Positions 8,398-16,720 of a stretch of 39,412 nucleotides of DNA are shown in pieces (the stretch's first letter is position 1; each line of letters opens with the position of its first letter). A program made the position numbers and the translations under genes. Under the pieces are notes generated by a model. The model saw only the letters and a list, made by a program, of their open reading frames with translations. It was not told where the DNA came from and ran no database searches. This stretch comes from Myxococcota bacterium. GTDB lineage: Bacteria; Myxococcota_A; UBA796; UBA2385. The stretch lies in NCBI GenBank assembly GCA_023150805.1, contig JAKLKF010000068.1, positions 1-39,412 of the forward strand, given 5' to 3'.

Positions 8398-9345
8398 ATG
8401 ACCCCGCCCCCGCCCGTCACCGCGCGGCTGTTGCAGGTCCACGCCGAGCGGCTGGGCCTGCGCCTGCTGCACGACCACGGCGGCCTCGACCGGCCCATCC
8501 GGCAGGCCACCGTGGTCCACCCCGCCCGCGCCGTCGGCCAGCCCGACCCGGACGTCGACGGCGCCATCGTCGTCGTCGGCTCCACCGACGTCGAGTGGCT
8601 GCTGGTGCGCCCCGTCGCCGAGCAGGAGCAGGCCCTGCGCGACCGGGTGTGCGAGGTCGTGCCCGCCGTCGTCGTCTGCGGCGGCCTCTTCCCGCCGCCC
8701 AGCCTGGCCGAGCGGGCCGAGGCCACCGGCGTGCCCGTCTTCCTCACCCGCCGGGCCGCCAGCGACCTGTCCCGGGACCTCCAGGCCCTGCTCGCCCCCG
8801 CCCTCGCCCTGCGCGAGCTGGTCCACGGCGAGCTGGTCCAGGTCCACAACCTCGGCGTGCTCATCGTCGGCGAGAGCGGCATCGGCAAGTCCGAGGCCGC
8901 CCTCGAGCTCGTCCTGCGCGGCCACCGCCTCGTCGCCGACGACGTCGTCGACCTCGAGCGCGCCGGCCCCGTGCTGCTGGGCAAGGGGCGCGAGGGCCTG
9001 TCCCACTACCTCGAGGTGCGGGGCCTGGGCGTGCTGCACGCCGCCGACCTCTTCGGCCAGGCCGCCGTGCTCGAGAAGACCGCCGTCCACCTCGTCGTCG
9101 AGCTGGTCGAGTCCTCGCCCGAGCTCGAGCTCGACCGCACCGGCCTCGACCAGCTCACCTGGACCGCGCTCGGCGTCGACGTGCCCCTGGTCCGCCTGCT
9201 CGTGCGGCCCGGGCGCAACATCGCCCTGCTCATCGAGGTCGCCGCCCGCAACCAGATCCTCAAGCGCCGCGGCATCCACTCCGCCCGCCGCCTGGACGAG
9301 GAGCTGACCCGCCGCCTCGAGGGTGAGGACGAAGGCGGCGGCTGA
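8398..9345 (+). CDS. hprK: HPr kinase/phosphorylase
   Basis: HprK phosphorylates, or dephosphorylates, a serine of the phosphocarrier HPr and so links carbon state to regulation. In Gram-negative bacteria it often sits with rpoN, hpf and PTS-Ntr genes. The 315-residue product has an N-terminal half of the HprK regulatory fold and a C-terminal kinase domain: conserved His143 before Walker A GESGIGKSE (from residue 158), HRLVADDVVDLER with the catalytic aspartates, and the family signature LEVRGLGVLHAADLFG. AGGA at 8387-8390 supports the ATG. No ptsH, ptsN or rapZ gene follows, so the partner HPr must be encoded elsewhere. Confidence 0.93.
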   Translation: MTPPPPVTARLLQVHAERLGLRLLHDHGGLDRPIRQATVVHPARAVGQPDPDVDGAIVVVGSTDVEWLLVRPVAEQEQALRDRVCEVVPAVVVCGGLFPPPSLAERAEATGVPVFLTRRAASDLSRDLQALLAPALALRELVHGELVQVHNLGVLIVGESGIGKSEAALELVLRGHRLVADDVVDLERAGPVLLGKGREGLSHYLEVRGLGVLHAADLFGQAAVLEKTAVHLVVELVESSPELELDRTGLDQLTWTALGVDVPLVRLLVRPGRNIALLIEVAARNQILKRRGIHSARRLDEELTRRLEGEDEGGG

Positions 9346-9369
9346 GCGCCCCCCCCGCGCGCGCGCCGG

Positions 9370-9382
9370 CCGTTGACAACGG
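9370..9382. promoter_or_regulatory. 13-base palindrome overlapping a -35 box
   Basis: CCGTTG-A-CAACGG is a perfect palindrome with a single central base, and it contains a consensus TTGACA at 9373-9378. The VWA lipoprotein gene starts 25 bases further on. If the TTGACA is used as a -35 with normal spacing, the start of transcription would fall at or next to the ATG at 9407, giving a leaderless or nearly leaderless mRNA. No good -10 hexamer is visible, so this is a candidate operator/promoter only. Confidence 0.35.
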
Positions 9383-9406
9383 GGCCCCGATCGGCCACAC
9401 CGGGGC

Positions 9407-10927
9407 ATGCTCTCCTTCGCCCTGCTGCTGGCCTGCTCCGACACCACCCTCTCCGTCGACGGCCAGGTCAACGACGCCTCGCCCGACATCGCCGTCAGCC
9501 CCGCCACCCTCGACCTGGGCGCCGTCCCCCTCGACGCCACCGCGCAGGGTGCCCTGACCGTCGAGAACCTCGGCAACGCCGCGCTCACCGTCACCGGCGT
9601 GCAGGTCGACAGCGGCACCGGCGCCTTCTGGCTGTCGGGCCCCTTCGAGCCCCTGCGCCTGGAGCCCGGCCAGCAGGCCCAGGTCGACATCACCTTCCAG
9701 CCCTTCAACCAGGAGGACCTGGGCACCGCCACCGTGCTGAGCGACGACCTCGACGAGCCCGCCCTGCCCGTCGCCCTCGTCGGCCGCGGCGCCTTCCCCC
9801 AGCTCCAGATCGAGCCCAGCCCCGTCGAGGTCGGCGACGTCGAGCTCTGCGACCAGGGAGAGGCCCCCGTCACCGTGTCCAACACGGGCGAGGCCGACCT
9901 CGTCATCGACACCGCCCTGCTCACCGGCGAGGGCCTCACCCTCTCCGGCCTCGATGCCCTGCCCCTCACCCTGGCCCCCGGTGCCAGCACACCCGCCACC
10001 GTCACCTTCACCCCCCAGCGCACCGCCGCCGTCGCCGGCGAGCTGTGGGTCTCCAGCACCGACCCCGCCGGCGCCCAGCGCGCCGCCGTCTCCGCCACCG
10101 GCGTCGTCGACGGCCTCGTCCAGGTCCAGGACCTCTTCCGCCAGCCCGACGGCCCCTGGGCGCGGACCGACGTCCTCTTCTTCGTCGACCGCTCCTGCTC
10201 CATGAAGGACGACGAGGCCAACCTCCGCGCCAACATCGGCACCCTCGCCGACAAGCTCGACGAGGCCGCCTCCGACTGGCAGATCATGGTCACCATCGAC
10301 GACAACGGCTGTCACGAGGGCGACTTCATGACGCCCGAGACCGACAACCTCGTCACCGCCTTCACCGAGGCCCTCGCCGTCGCCCCCGGCACCTTCACCG
10401 AGGCCGGCCTCACCATCGTCACCGGCGCCGTCGAGCGCGCCGTCGGCGGCGGCTGCAACGACGGCTTCCTGCGCGAGGACAGCAAGACCCTCCTCGTCAC
10501 CCTCTCCGACGAGCCTGAACAGTCCCCCGACCCCTGGGAGGACTATGTCACACGCATCCAGTCCGTCGCCCCCTCCGCCGCCGTCGTCGCCATCGTCGGC
10601 GACGTCCCCGACGGCTGCCCCACCGCCGACCCCGGCACCGGCTACGTCGACGCCGCCATGGCCACCGGCGGCGTCTTCCTGTCCATCTGCTCCGCCGACT
10701 GGGGCGACTACTTCGAGACCGTCGGCGACCTGGCCACCAGCGGCCCGCAGGACACCGTCTGGCTGAGCCACGAGCCCGACCCGGACACGATCACCGTGGA
10801 CGTGGACGGTGAGGAGTGGCTGGGGTGGGAGTACGACGCGGAGGAGAACGCTGTGGTGTTCAGCAACGTGCCGGCGGCGCTGAGTCTGATCACGGTGGAG
10901 TATGGGTTGTGGCGGGAGTGTGGGTGA
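9407..10927 (+). CDS. VWA-domain lipoprotein with choice-of-anchor-like repeats
   Basis: The 506-residue product starts MLSFALLLACSDT: a minimal signal peptide with a lipobox LLAC and lipidation at Cys10. An in-frame stop at 9374 rules out a longer start. Two ASH/choice-of-anchor-D-like Ig domains follow (DIAVSPATLDLGAVPLDATA... and LQIEPSPVEVGDVELCDQGEAPVTVSNTG..., about residues 25-230). A von Willebrand A domain then has the MIDAS motif Asp261-x-Ser263-x-Ser265 (FFVDRSCSMKDDE), later threonine/aspartate positions and several cysteine pairs that suggest disulphides. Such proteins lie on the outer membrane or surface and bind metal-dependent ligands; the ligand is unknown. The last ~140 bases use many G-ending codons, unlike the C-ending style before about 10780. 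Confidence 0.8.
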   Translation: MLSFALLLACSDTTLSVDGQVNDASPDIAVSPATLDLGAVPLDATAQGALTVENLGNAALTVTGVQVDSGTGAFWLSGPFEPLRLEPGQQAQVDITFQPFNQEDLGTATVLSDDLDEPALPVALVGRGAFPQLQIEPSPVEVGDVELCDQGEAPVTVSNTGEADLVIDTALLTGEGLTLSGLDALPLTLAPGASTPATVTFTPQRTAAVAGELWVSSTDPAGAQRAAVSATGVVDGLVQVQDLFRQPDGPWARTDVLFFVDRSCSMKDDEANLRANIGTLADKLDEAASDWQIMVTIDDNGCHEGDFMTPETDNLVTAFTEALAVAPGTFTEAGLTIVTGAVERAVGGGCNDGFLREDSKTLLVTLSDEPEQSPDPWEDYVTRIQSVAPSAAVVAIVGDVPDGCPTADPGTGYVDAAMATGGVFLSICSADWGDYFETVGDLATSGPQDTVWLSHEPDPDTITVDVDGEEWLGWEYDAEENAVVFSNVPAALSLITVEYGLWRECG

Positions 10928-10992
10928 GGGGGGGCTTCAAGCGCTGCTCGCCATGAGGTAGAGTGCGGCGCCTGCCAGGAGCTTGCGCGCCC

Positions 10993-13900
10993 ATGGACGT
11001 CTTCGACCTTCGACACCGCGTCATCGGCGAGTACGCCGACTACGTCGGCAGCTACGTCAGCATCCAGGACGAGCGGATCAAGGCCTTGGTGGAGCAGGAG
11101 CTTCAGTCTGGCGTGCTTTGGCCTCAGCCGCTGGTGCAGCTCAACCCGGCCTTCGAGCCCGGCGAGAGCTTGGAGCGGCTGATCGCAGCCGGTGAGCTGC
11201 ACCCCAGGTGCCTGGACATCTTCCGCGTCAAGCCGACGCCGTCCCTGGACCACGGTCCGCTCCGGCTGCACCAACACCAGGTCGAAGGCATTCGTTCGGC
11301 GCGCGCCGGCAGGAGCTACGTGTTGACGACCGGAACGGGCTCCGGCAAGAGCCTGTCCTACATCGTCCCCATCGTCGACCACGTCTTGCGGAACGGCCCC
11401 GGGAAGGGCATCCAGGCCATCATCGTCTACCCGATGAACGCGCTGGCGAACTCGCAGGTCGGCGAGCTGGAGAAGTTCCTCTGCCATGGCTTCCCAGAGG
11501 GTCAACCGCCGGTCACCTTCCGCCGGTACACGGGCCAGGAGAAGGAGGAGGAACGCAAGGCGATCGTGGAGAATCCGCCGGACATCCTGCTCACGAACTA
11601 CGTGATGCTGGAGCTGGTCCTGACGCGCCCGAACGAGCGTCGCCTCGTGGAAGCTGCCCGCAGTCTGCGCTTCCTGGTCTTCGACGAGCTTCACACCTAC
11701 CGTGGCCGCCAGGGATCCGATGTGGCCATGCTGATCCGGCGAGTGCGGGAAGCGACGGGCTCCACTGACCTCCTGCAGGTCGGAACGTCGGCCACGCTCT
11801 CGGGCAGCGAGACCTGGCGGGGTCAGCAGGAGGAGGTCGCCCGGGTGGCCACCCAGCTCTTCGGTGTCCAGGTCGACCCGGAGGATGTGATCGGCGAGAC
11901 ACTGCGACGGGTGACCACGGGCGCGTCCGTCGGGTCCGCCCAGGCACAGGAGCTTCGGCAGAGGGTGCTGTCCGGTGACCAGCCCCGGACGGTGAGCGCC
12001 TTCTGCTCCGACCCGCTCGCCCGCTGGGTGGAGGAGACGCTGGGCCTGGCCCCCGAAGCGGGGACCGGTCGCCTCGTGCGCAGCAAGCCCCGTCCCCTGT
12101 CGGGCCCTGATGGCGCCGCTGGCCTGCTCTCCCAGGTGACGGGCCTTCCGGAGTCGGACTGCGCCGAGGCGATTCGCGCCACCCTGCTCGCCGGCTACGG
12201 CTTTCGAGATGATCAAGGAAGGCCGGTGTTCGCCTTCCGACTCCACCAGTTCATCTCGAAGGGTGAGCGAGTCTACGCCAGCCCCGAGTCCGAGCAGGAC
12301 CGTCACATCACCCTTCACGGGCAGACCTTCGTGCCGGGCTCGGACCGCAAGCGTGTGCTGCTGCCCGTGGCATTCTGTCGGGAGTGCGGGCAGGAGTACT
12401 ACGTCGTCGAGCGCGTCCAGACCCGCTCGGGCTCCACCTTCCTGCAGCCGCGAGAGATCTCCGAGCGTCCGGATGATGACGACTCCGAAGGGGGCTACCT
12501 CTACATCAACACGGTCGATCCGTGGCCGACCGACCCGCAAATGCAGCTTGATCGCTTCCCGGAGAGCTGGGTCGAGGTTCGCCCGAATGGCACCCGCCGG
12601 ATCAACAAGAACCGTGAGGACCGGGTGCCGCAACCGCACCTGGTGAGGCCCGACGCGGTTCTGGACGACGGTGGTGTGCGCGCCTGGTTCATCCCCGCAC
12701 CTTTCCTGTTCTGCCTGTGTTGTCGAGTCGAGTACGACGCCCACCAGCGGTCGGACTTCGGCAAGCTCGCGACGCTGGGTACGGAGGGGCGCAGCAGCGC
12801 CACGACCCACCTCGCGCTCAGCAACATCCGCAAGCTCCGCCAGGACAGCGGCCTGCAACCTGAAGCGCGCAAGCTCCTGTCCTTCACTGACAACCGGCAA
12901 GACGCATCGCTACAGGCTGGCCACTTCAACGACTTCATCGAGGTCGTACTCCTCCGCGGCGCGCTTCGCCGTGCCGTGGCGACGGCCGGGCCTTCCGGCC
13001 TTCGCCACGACGAGCTGATGCCGCGAGTATTCGATGCGCTCGCGCTTCCAACCGAGGTGTATGCCCTGAACCCGAACGTCAAGTTCGCGGCCAAGGAGGA
13101 GGCGGATCGCGCGCTCCGGAAGGTGTTGGAATACTACGTCTACCGCGACCTCAAGCGGGGGTGGCGGGTGTCCTCGCCCAACCTGGAGCAGTGCGGGCTC
13201 CTGGACATTGACTACCTGTCCCTGGAGGAGCTCTGTCAGGATGACGCGAGCTGGACGGGCACCCAGGTGGCCCTTCGCACCGCTACACCCGCGCAGCGCG
13301 AGCGGGTATGCCGCGTCCTGCTCGACCACCTGCGCCGCGAGCTTGCCCTTCGCACACCCGCCCTCGACGCGATGGAGCAGGAGGCCATCGTCCTGCTGTC
13401 CCACCAACACCTCAACGCGTCGTGGGCGCTGGACGAGAGCGAGGGCTTCGAGCGCAGTCGGACGGCCTGGCCCCGGGGGCGCCAGCCTTCGGATCGCGCC
13501 TGGGACCGTGGCGTGTTCGTCTCCTCACGAGGCGGGTACGGCCAGTTCCTGCGCCGCAGCACGACCTTCCCGGATGCTCCCGCCAGGCTCAAGCGAGAGG
13601 ACTCAGCCGACATCATCCGCGACCTGTTCCGGGTGCTCTGCGAGATCGGCGGGCTGCTCGTGGAGTCCGTCCCCACCGAGTCGACCAGCGGCGTCGCAGG
13701 CTACCAGCTCAAGGCCGGGATGATGGTGTGGCGCCCCGGAGATGGCTCCCGCGCCTTCCATGATCCGGTCCGGGTGCCCAACGCACCCGCCGACGGCCTG
13801 CGCACCAACCCCTTCTTCGTGTCCTTCTACGGATCCGACATCACGGACATGCGCGCCATCGAAGGCAGGGAGCACACCGCCCAGGTCTCGCCCGAGCTGC

Positions 13901-16209
13901 GAGAGGAGCGAGAGGACCGGTTCCGGAGCGCCGCCTTGCCCGTCCTGTTCTGCTCGCCGACGATGGAGCTGGGGGTCGACATCTCGCAGCTCAACGTGGT
14001 GAACATGCGCAACGTCCCGCCGACACCCGCCAACTACGCACAGCGCAGCGGTCGGGCCGGCCGGTCCGGACAGCCGGCCTTCGTCTACACCTACTGCTCC
14101 GCCTACAGCCCGCACGATCAGTACTTCTTCAAGCGGCCGGAGCGCATGGTGGGCGGCAGCGTCAGCACGCCGCGCCTGGACCTCGCGAATGAAGACCTGC
14201 TGCGCGCGCATGTCCACGCGATCTGGCTGGCCTGCGCACGCCTGGACCTGCATAGCTCCCTGGCGCAGGTGCTGGACGTGGATGGGGACCCACCCACCCT
14301 CGCGCCTCGCGGCCCGGTCAAGGACGCGCTGGCCAACCCGGTGGCGCGCCAGATGGCCCGATCGCGCGCTCGCATGGCGTTGGGGCCGACCATCCACGCG
14401 CTGAGCGAGGGGCAGGTCACCGTCGACGAGTGGCTCCAGCGCGTGCTCGATGAGCTGCCGACCAGCTTCGATCGAGCCTGCGAACGCTGGCGGACCCTGT
14501 ACAAGGCGGCGCACGCGACCAGCAAGCGCCAGGGCGCCATCGTGATCGACGCATCACGGTCAGCAGAGGACCGCGAGCGCGCCCGTCGGCTCCGCGCCGA
14601 GGCCGAAGCGCAGCTCAAGCTCTTGCTCGCGGCAGAGAACGCCAACCAGCAGAGCGACTTCTACAGCTACCGCTACTTTGCCTCTGAGGGCTTCCTGCCG
14701 GGGTACAACTTCCCCCGGCTGCCCCTGTCGGCCTGGATCCCTGGTCGCCGTCGCCGGGCAGGCAAGGACGAGTACCTCCAGCGGCCACGCTTCCTGGCGA
14801 TCGGGGAGTTCGGGCCTCGCGGCATCGTGTACCACGAGGGGTCCCGCTACGTGATCCACAAGGCGATGTTGCCTGTGGAAGGAGAGGAGTCGACGATCAC
14901 CCGCTCGGCGGTCCAGTGCGACCAGTGCGGGTACCTGCACCCCATCGACGACAAGCAGAACCCGGACTGCTGCGAGCGGTGCAAGGCGCTCCTGCCGCCC
15001 GCCATGGACAACCTCTTCGCCATGCGCAACGTCGTGGCCAGGCGTCGCGACCGCATCAACTCCGACGAGGAGGAGCGCATGCGCCTGGGCTACGACCTGC
15101 GAACGGGAGTGCGGTACGCCCGCAGGCTCGGGCAGGACAGCCAGCGGTCTGCGCGCCTGATGGCCGCCGATGGTGGCCTGCTGGCCGACCTGGAGTACGG
15201 GCACGCCGCCACGCTCTGGCGGATCAACCTGGGCTGGCGTCGCCGGACCGCGGGTGCGCCGGCGGGCTTCCTGCTCGACGAGGAGACCGGCGTCTGGGCC
15301 AGCCAGCAGGTGGCGAACAGCGGTCCGCAGGGGCCGACCATTGACGCGGACATGCCCGGCACGTCGCGCAAGCAACGGGTGGTGCCCTTCGTCGAGGACC
15401 GCAGGAACTGCCTGGTGCTGCGCGCCGAAGGCATCAGGGACGCCGCGACCCTCGCCTCGCTCCAGTCCGCGCTCAAGGTGTCGGTGCAGACGCTGTTCCA
15501 GCTCGAAGACAGCGAGCTGGCAGCCGAGCCTCTTCCGGATCAGGACGACCGGCGGCTGATCCTGCTGTACGAAGCCGCGGAGGGGGGCGCCGGCGTGCTT
15601 CGGCGCCTGGTCGACGACCCGAGGATCCTGCCGCAGCTCGCCCGCGAGGCGCTCGCACGCTGCCACTTTGATCCGGACACGGGCCAGGATCTCCACCGGT
15701 CCCCCAACGGTCGGGAGGACTGCGAGGCGGCCTGCTACGACTGCCTGCTGTCCTACTACAACCAGCGGGATCACCGCATCATCGATCGCCAGCGGATCCG
15801 CGACATCCTGCTGGCCTGGCGGGACGGGAAGGTGGCGACCTCGCCCCGACCGCTGACCCGCGAGGAGCACGTGGAGCGCCTCTTGCGCCTGTGCCAGTCC
15901 GACCTGGAGCGCAGGTGGCTGCGCTTCCTGGCGGACGGCGGCTGGAACCTGCCGTCGGACGCGCAGTACCGCTTCGAACGGCTCAAGGTCCAGGCGGACT
16001 TCTACTTCCGCGAGCAGCAGGTGGTGGTGTTCGTGGATGGCCCGCACCATGATGACCCGGCGCAGCAGGCCAGGGACCGGCAACAGGCAGAGGCCCTGCT
16101 GGACGTGGGCTTCCCGATGGTGGTGCGCTTCCACCATGCCGCGGACTGGCGCCAGGTCCTGCGCACCTACCAGAGCGTCTTCGGTACGCCCTGGGATGAC
16201 GACAACTGA
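10993..16209 (+). CDS. DExH helicase fused to DUF1998/MZB-like zinc domain and C-terminal nuclease-like domain (DrmA/DrmB-like)
   Basis: This is the 1738-residue first gene of the defence operon. The ATG at 10993 has GGAG at 10978-10981; an in-frame GTG at 10963 would add ten residues. It has a superfamily 2 helicase with Walker A TGTGSGKS (residues 113-120), YPMNALANSQ, Walker B DELH at 231-234, GTSATLSG, and the C-terminal helicase motif QRSGRAGRSGQ from 1017. Zinc-ligand clusters lie at Cys462/465 with Cys574-577, and at Cys1309/1312 with a second pair near 1327. A DUF1998/MZB-like segment (LLYEAAEGGAGVLRRL) ends in Cys1557, 1577, 1581 and 1584. Residues about 1660-1735 resemble Vsr/DUF559 nucleases (QADFYF with Asp1669, VDGPHH with Asp1682). 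DISARM divides the helicase and DUF1998 parts between DrmA and DrmB, and MrfA-type repair helicases share the same pairing. DNA translocation and cleavage are inferred. Confidence 0.85.
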   Translation: MDVFDLRHRVIGEYADYVGSYVSIQDERIKALVEQELQSGVLWPQPLVQLNPAFEPGESLERLIAAGELHPRCLDIFRVKPTPSLDHGPLRLHQHQVEGIRSARAGRSYVLTTGTGSGKSLSYIVPIVDHVLRNGPGKGIQAIIVYPMNALANSQVGELEKFLCHGFPEGQPPVTFRRYTGQEKEEERKAIVENPPDILLTNYVMLELVLTRPNERRLVEAARSLRFLVFDELHTYRGRQGSDVAMLIRRVREATGSTDLLQVGTSATLSGSETWRGQQEEVARVATQLFGVQVDPEDVIGETLRRVTTGASVGSAQAQELRQRVLSGDQPRTVSAFCSDPLARWVEETLGLAPEAGTGRLVRSKPRPLSGPDGAAGLLSQVTGLPESDCAEAIRATLLAGYGFRDDQGRPVFAFRLHQFISKGERVYASPESEQDRHITLHGQTFVPGSDRKRVLLPVAFCRECGQEYYVVERVQTRSGSTFLQPREISERPDDDDSEGGYLYINTVDPWPTDPQMQLDRFPESWVEVRPNGTRRINKNREDRVPQPHLVRPDAVLDDGGVRAWFIPAPFLFCLCCRVEYDAHQRSDFGKLATLGTEGRSSATTHLALSNIRKLRQDSGLQPEARKLLSFTDNRQDASLQAGHFNDFIEVVLLRGALRRAVATAGPSGLRHDELMPRVFDALALPTEVYALNPNVKFAAKEEADRALRKVLEYYVYRDLKRGWRVSSPNLEQCGLLDIDYLSLEELCQDDASWTGTQVALRTATPAQRERVCRVLLDHLRRELALRTPALDAMEQEAIVLLSHQHLNASWALDESEGFERSRTAWPRGRQPSDRAWDRGVFVSSRGGYGQFLRRSTTFPDAPARLKREDSADIIRDLFRVLCEIGGLLVESVPTESTSGVAGYQLKAGMMVWRPGDGSRAFHDPVRVPNAPADGLRTNPFFVSFYGSDITDMRAIEGREHTAQVSPELREEREDRFRSAALPVLFCSPTMELGVDISQLNVVNMRNVPPTPANYAQRSGRAGRSGQPAFVYTYCSAYSPHDQYFFKRPERMVGGSVSTPRLDLANEDLLRAHVHAIWLACARLDLHSSLAQVLDVDGDPPTLAPRGPVKDALANPVARQMARSRARMALGPTIHALSEGQVTVDEWLQRVLDELPTSFDRACERWRTLYKAAHATSKRQGAIVIDASRSAEDRERARRLRAEAEAQLKLLLAAENANQQSDFYSYRYFASEGFLPGYNFPRLPLSAWIPGRRRRAGKDEYLQRPRFLAIGEFGPRGIVYHEGSRYVIHKAMLPVEGEESTITRSAVQCDQCGYLHPIDDKQNPDCCERCKALLPPAMDNLFAMRNVVARRRDRINSDEEERMRLGYDLRTGVRYARRLGQDSQRSARLMAADGGLLADLEYGHAATLWRINLGWRRRTAGAPAGFLLDEETGVWASQQVANSGPQGPTIDADMPGTSRKQRVVPFVEDRRNCLVLRAEGIRDAATLASLQSALKVSVQTLFQLEDSELAAEPLPDQDDRRLILLYEAAEGGAGVLRRLVDDPRILPQLAREALARCHFDPDTGQDLHRSPNGREDCEAACYDCLLSYYNQRDHRIIDRQRIRDILLAWRDGKVATSPRPLTREEHVERLLRLCQSDLERRWLRFLADGGWNLPSDAQYRFERLKVQADFYFREQQVVVFVDGPHHDDPAQQARDRQQAEALLDVGFPMVVRFHHAADWRQVLRTYQSVFGTPWDDDN

Positions 16210-16222
16210 GGGGGTGACCCAG

Positions 16223-16717
16223 ATGAAGCCGCAGCCTGACTCCACCGTGGTCCGCGTCGAGACCCGCCCCATTCGCTTGGACTCGACGCAGTTGTCGCTC
16301 TTCGCGCGGCACGCCGCCGACGTGCAGGCGGAGATGGGCGTTCGCCCGATCGACGCCGATCGGCTCTTCGAGGCGGGGCTGCTCAGCTTCGACCCCCGGA
16401 CTGCCGAGCCGCTGGGCAGCGCCGAGGCAGCGGAGCTGCGCTTCCTCCTCAGCCTCCATCGGGCGGGCTGCGACCTGGCGATGATCCGCGCCCTCGTGGC
16501 GGAACTCGAGCCGCCCTACTGCTACGACCACTCCGCGATGGTGTACGACTTCGCCGGTGGCCGCTGGCTCGGGCTGGCGCGCGTGGACGCAGGAGAATCC
16601 GCCGCCCTGGCCGTCTCGCTGGCGGCAGCGCAGGACGATCCGCAGGCGCTGGCCGGTCTGGCCCACGCCGCCATCGACGCCCTGCGGGAGCGCCTCGCGA
16701 CAGGGCAGGAGGAGTAG
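16223..16717 (+). CDS. Small MerR-like protein of the defence operon
   Basis: This is a 164-residue protein between the two helicase genes. An ATG at 16223 follows the G-rich GAGGGGGTG at 16208-16216; an in-frame GTG at 16214 would add three residues. Residues about 45-95 (DRLFEAGLLSFDP..., then EAAELRFLLSLHRAGCDLAMIRALVAEL) have the spacing of a MerR-type winged helix: a 'GLL' turn, then two helices ending in an 'I..L' pattern. The following PPYCYDHSAMVYDFAGGRWL is unlike a MerR effector domain. The N-terminal segment contains an LDSTQLSLFARH motif. It may be a DNA-binding adaptor or a regulator of the operon. The gene ends three bases before the SNF2 gene, whose Shine-Dalgarno lies in its last codons. 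The family call is tentative and the function unknown. Confidence 0.55.
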   Translation: MKPQPDSTVVRVETRPIRLDSTQLSLFARHAADVQAEMGVRPIDADRLFEAGLLSFDPRTAEPLGSAEAAELRFLLSLHRAGCDLAMIRALVAELEPPYCYDHSAMVYDFAGGRWLGLARVDAGESAALAVSLAAAQDDPQALAGLAHAAIDALRERLATGQEE

Positions 16718-16720
16718 GCC

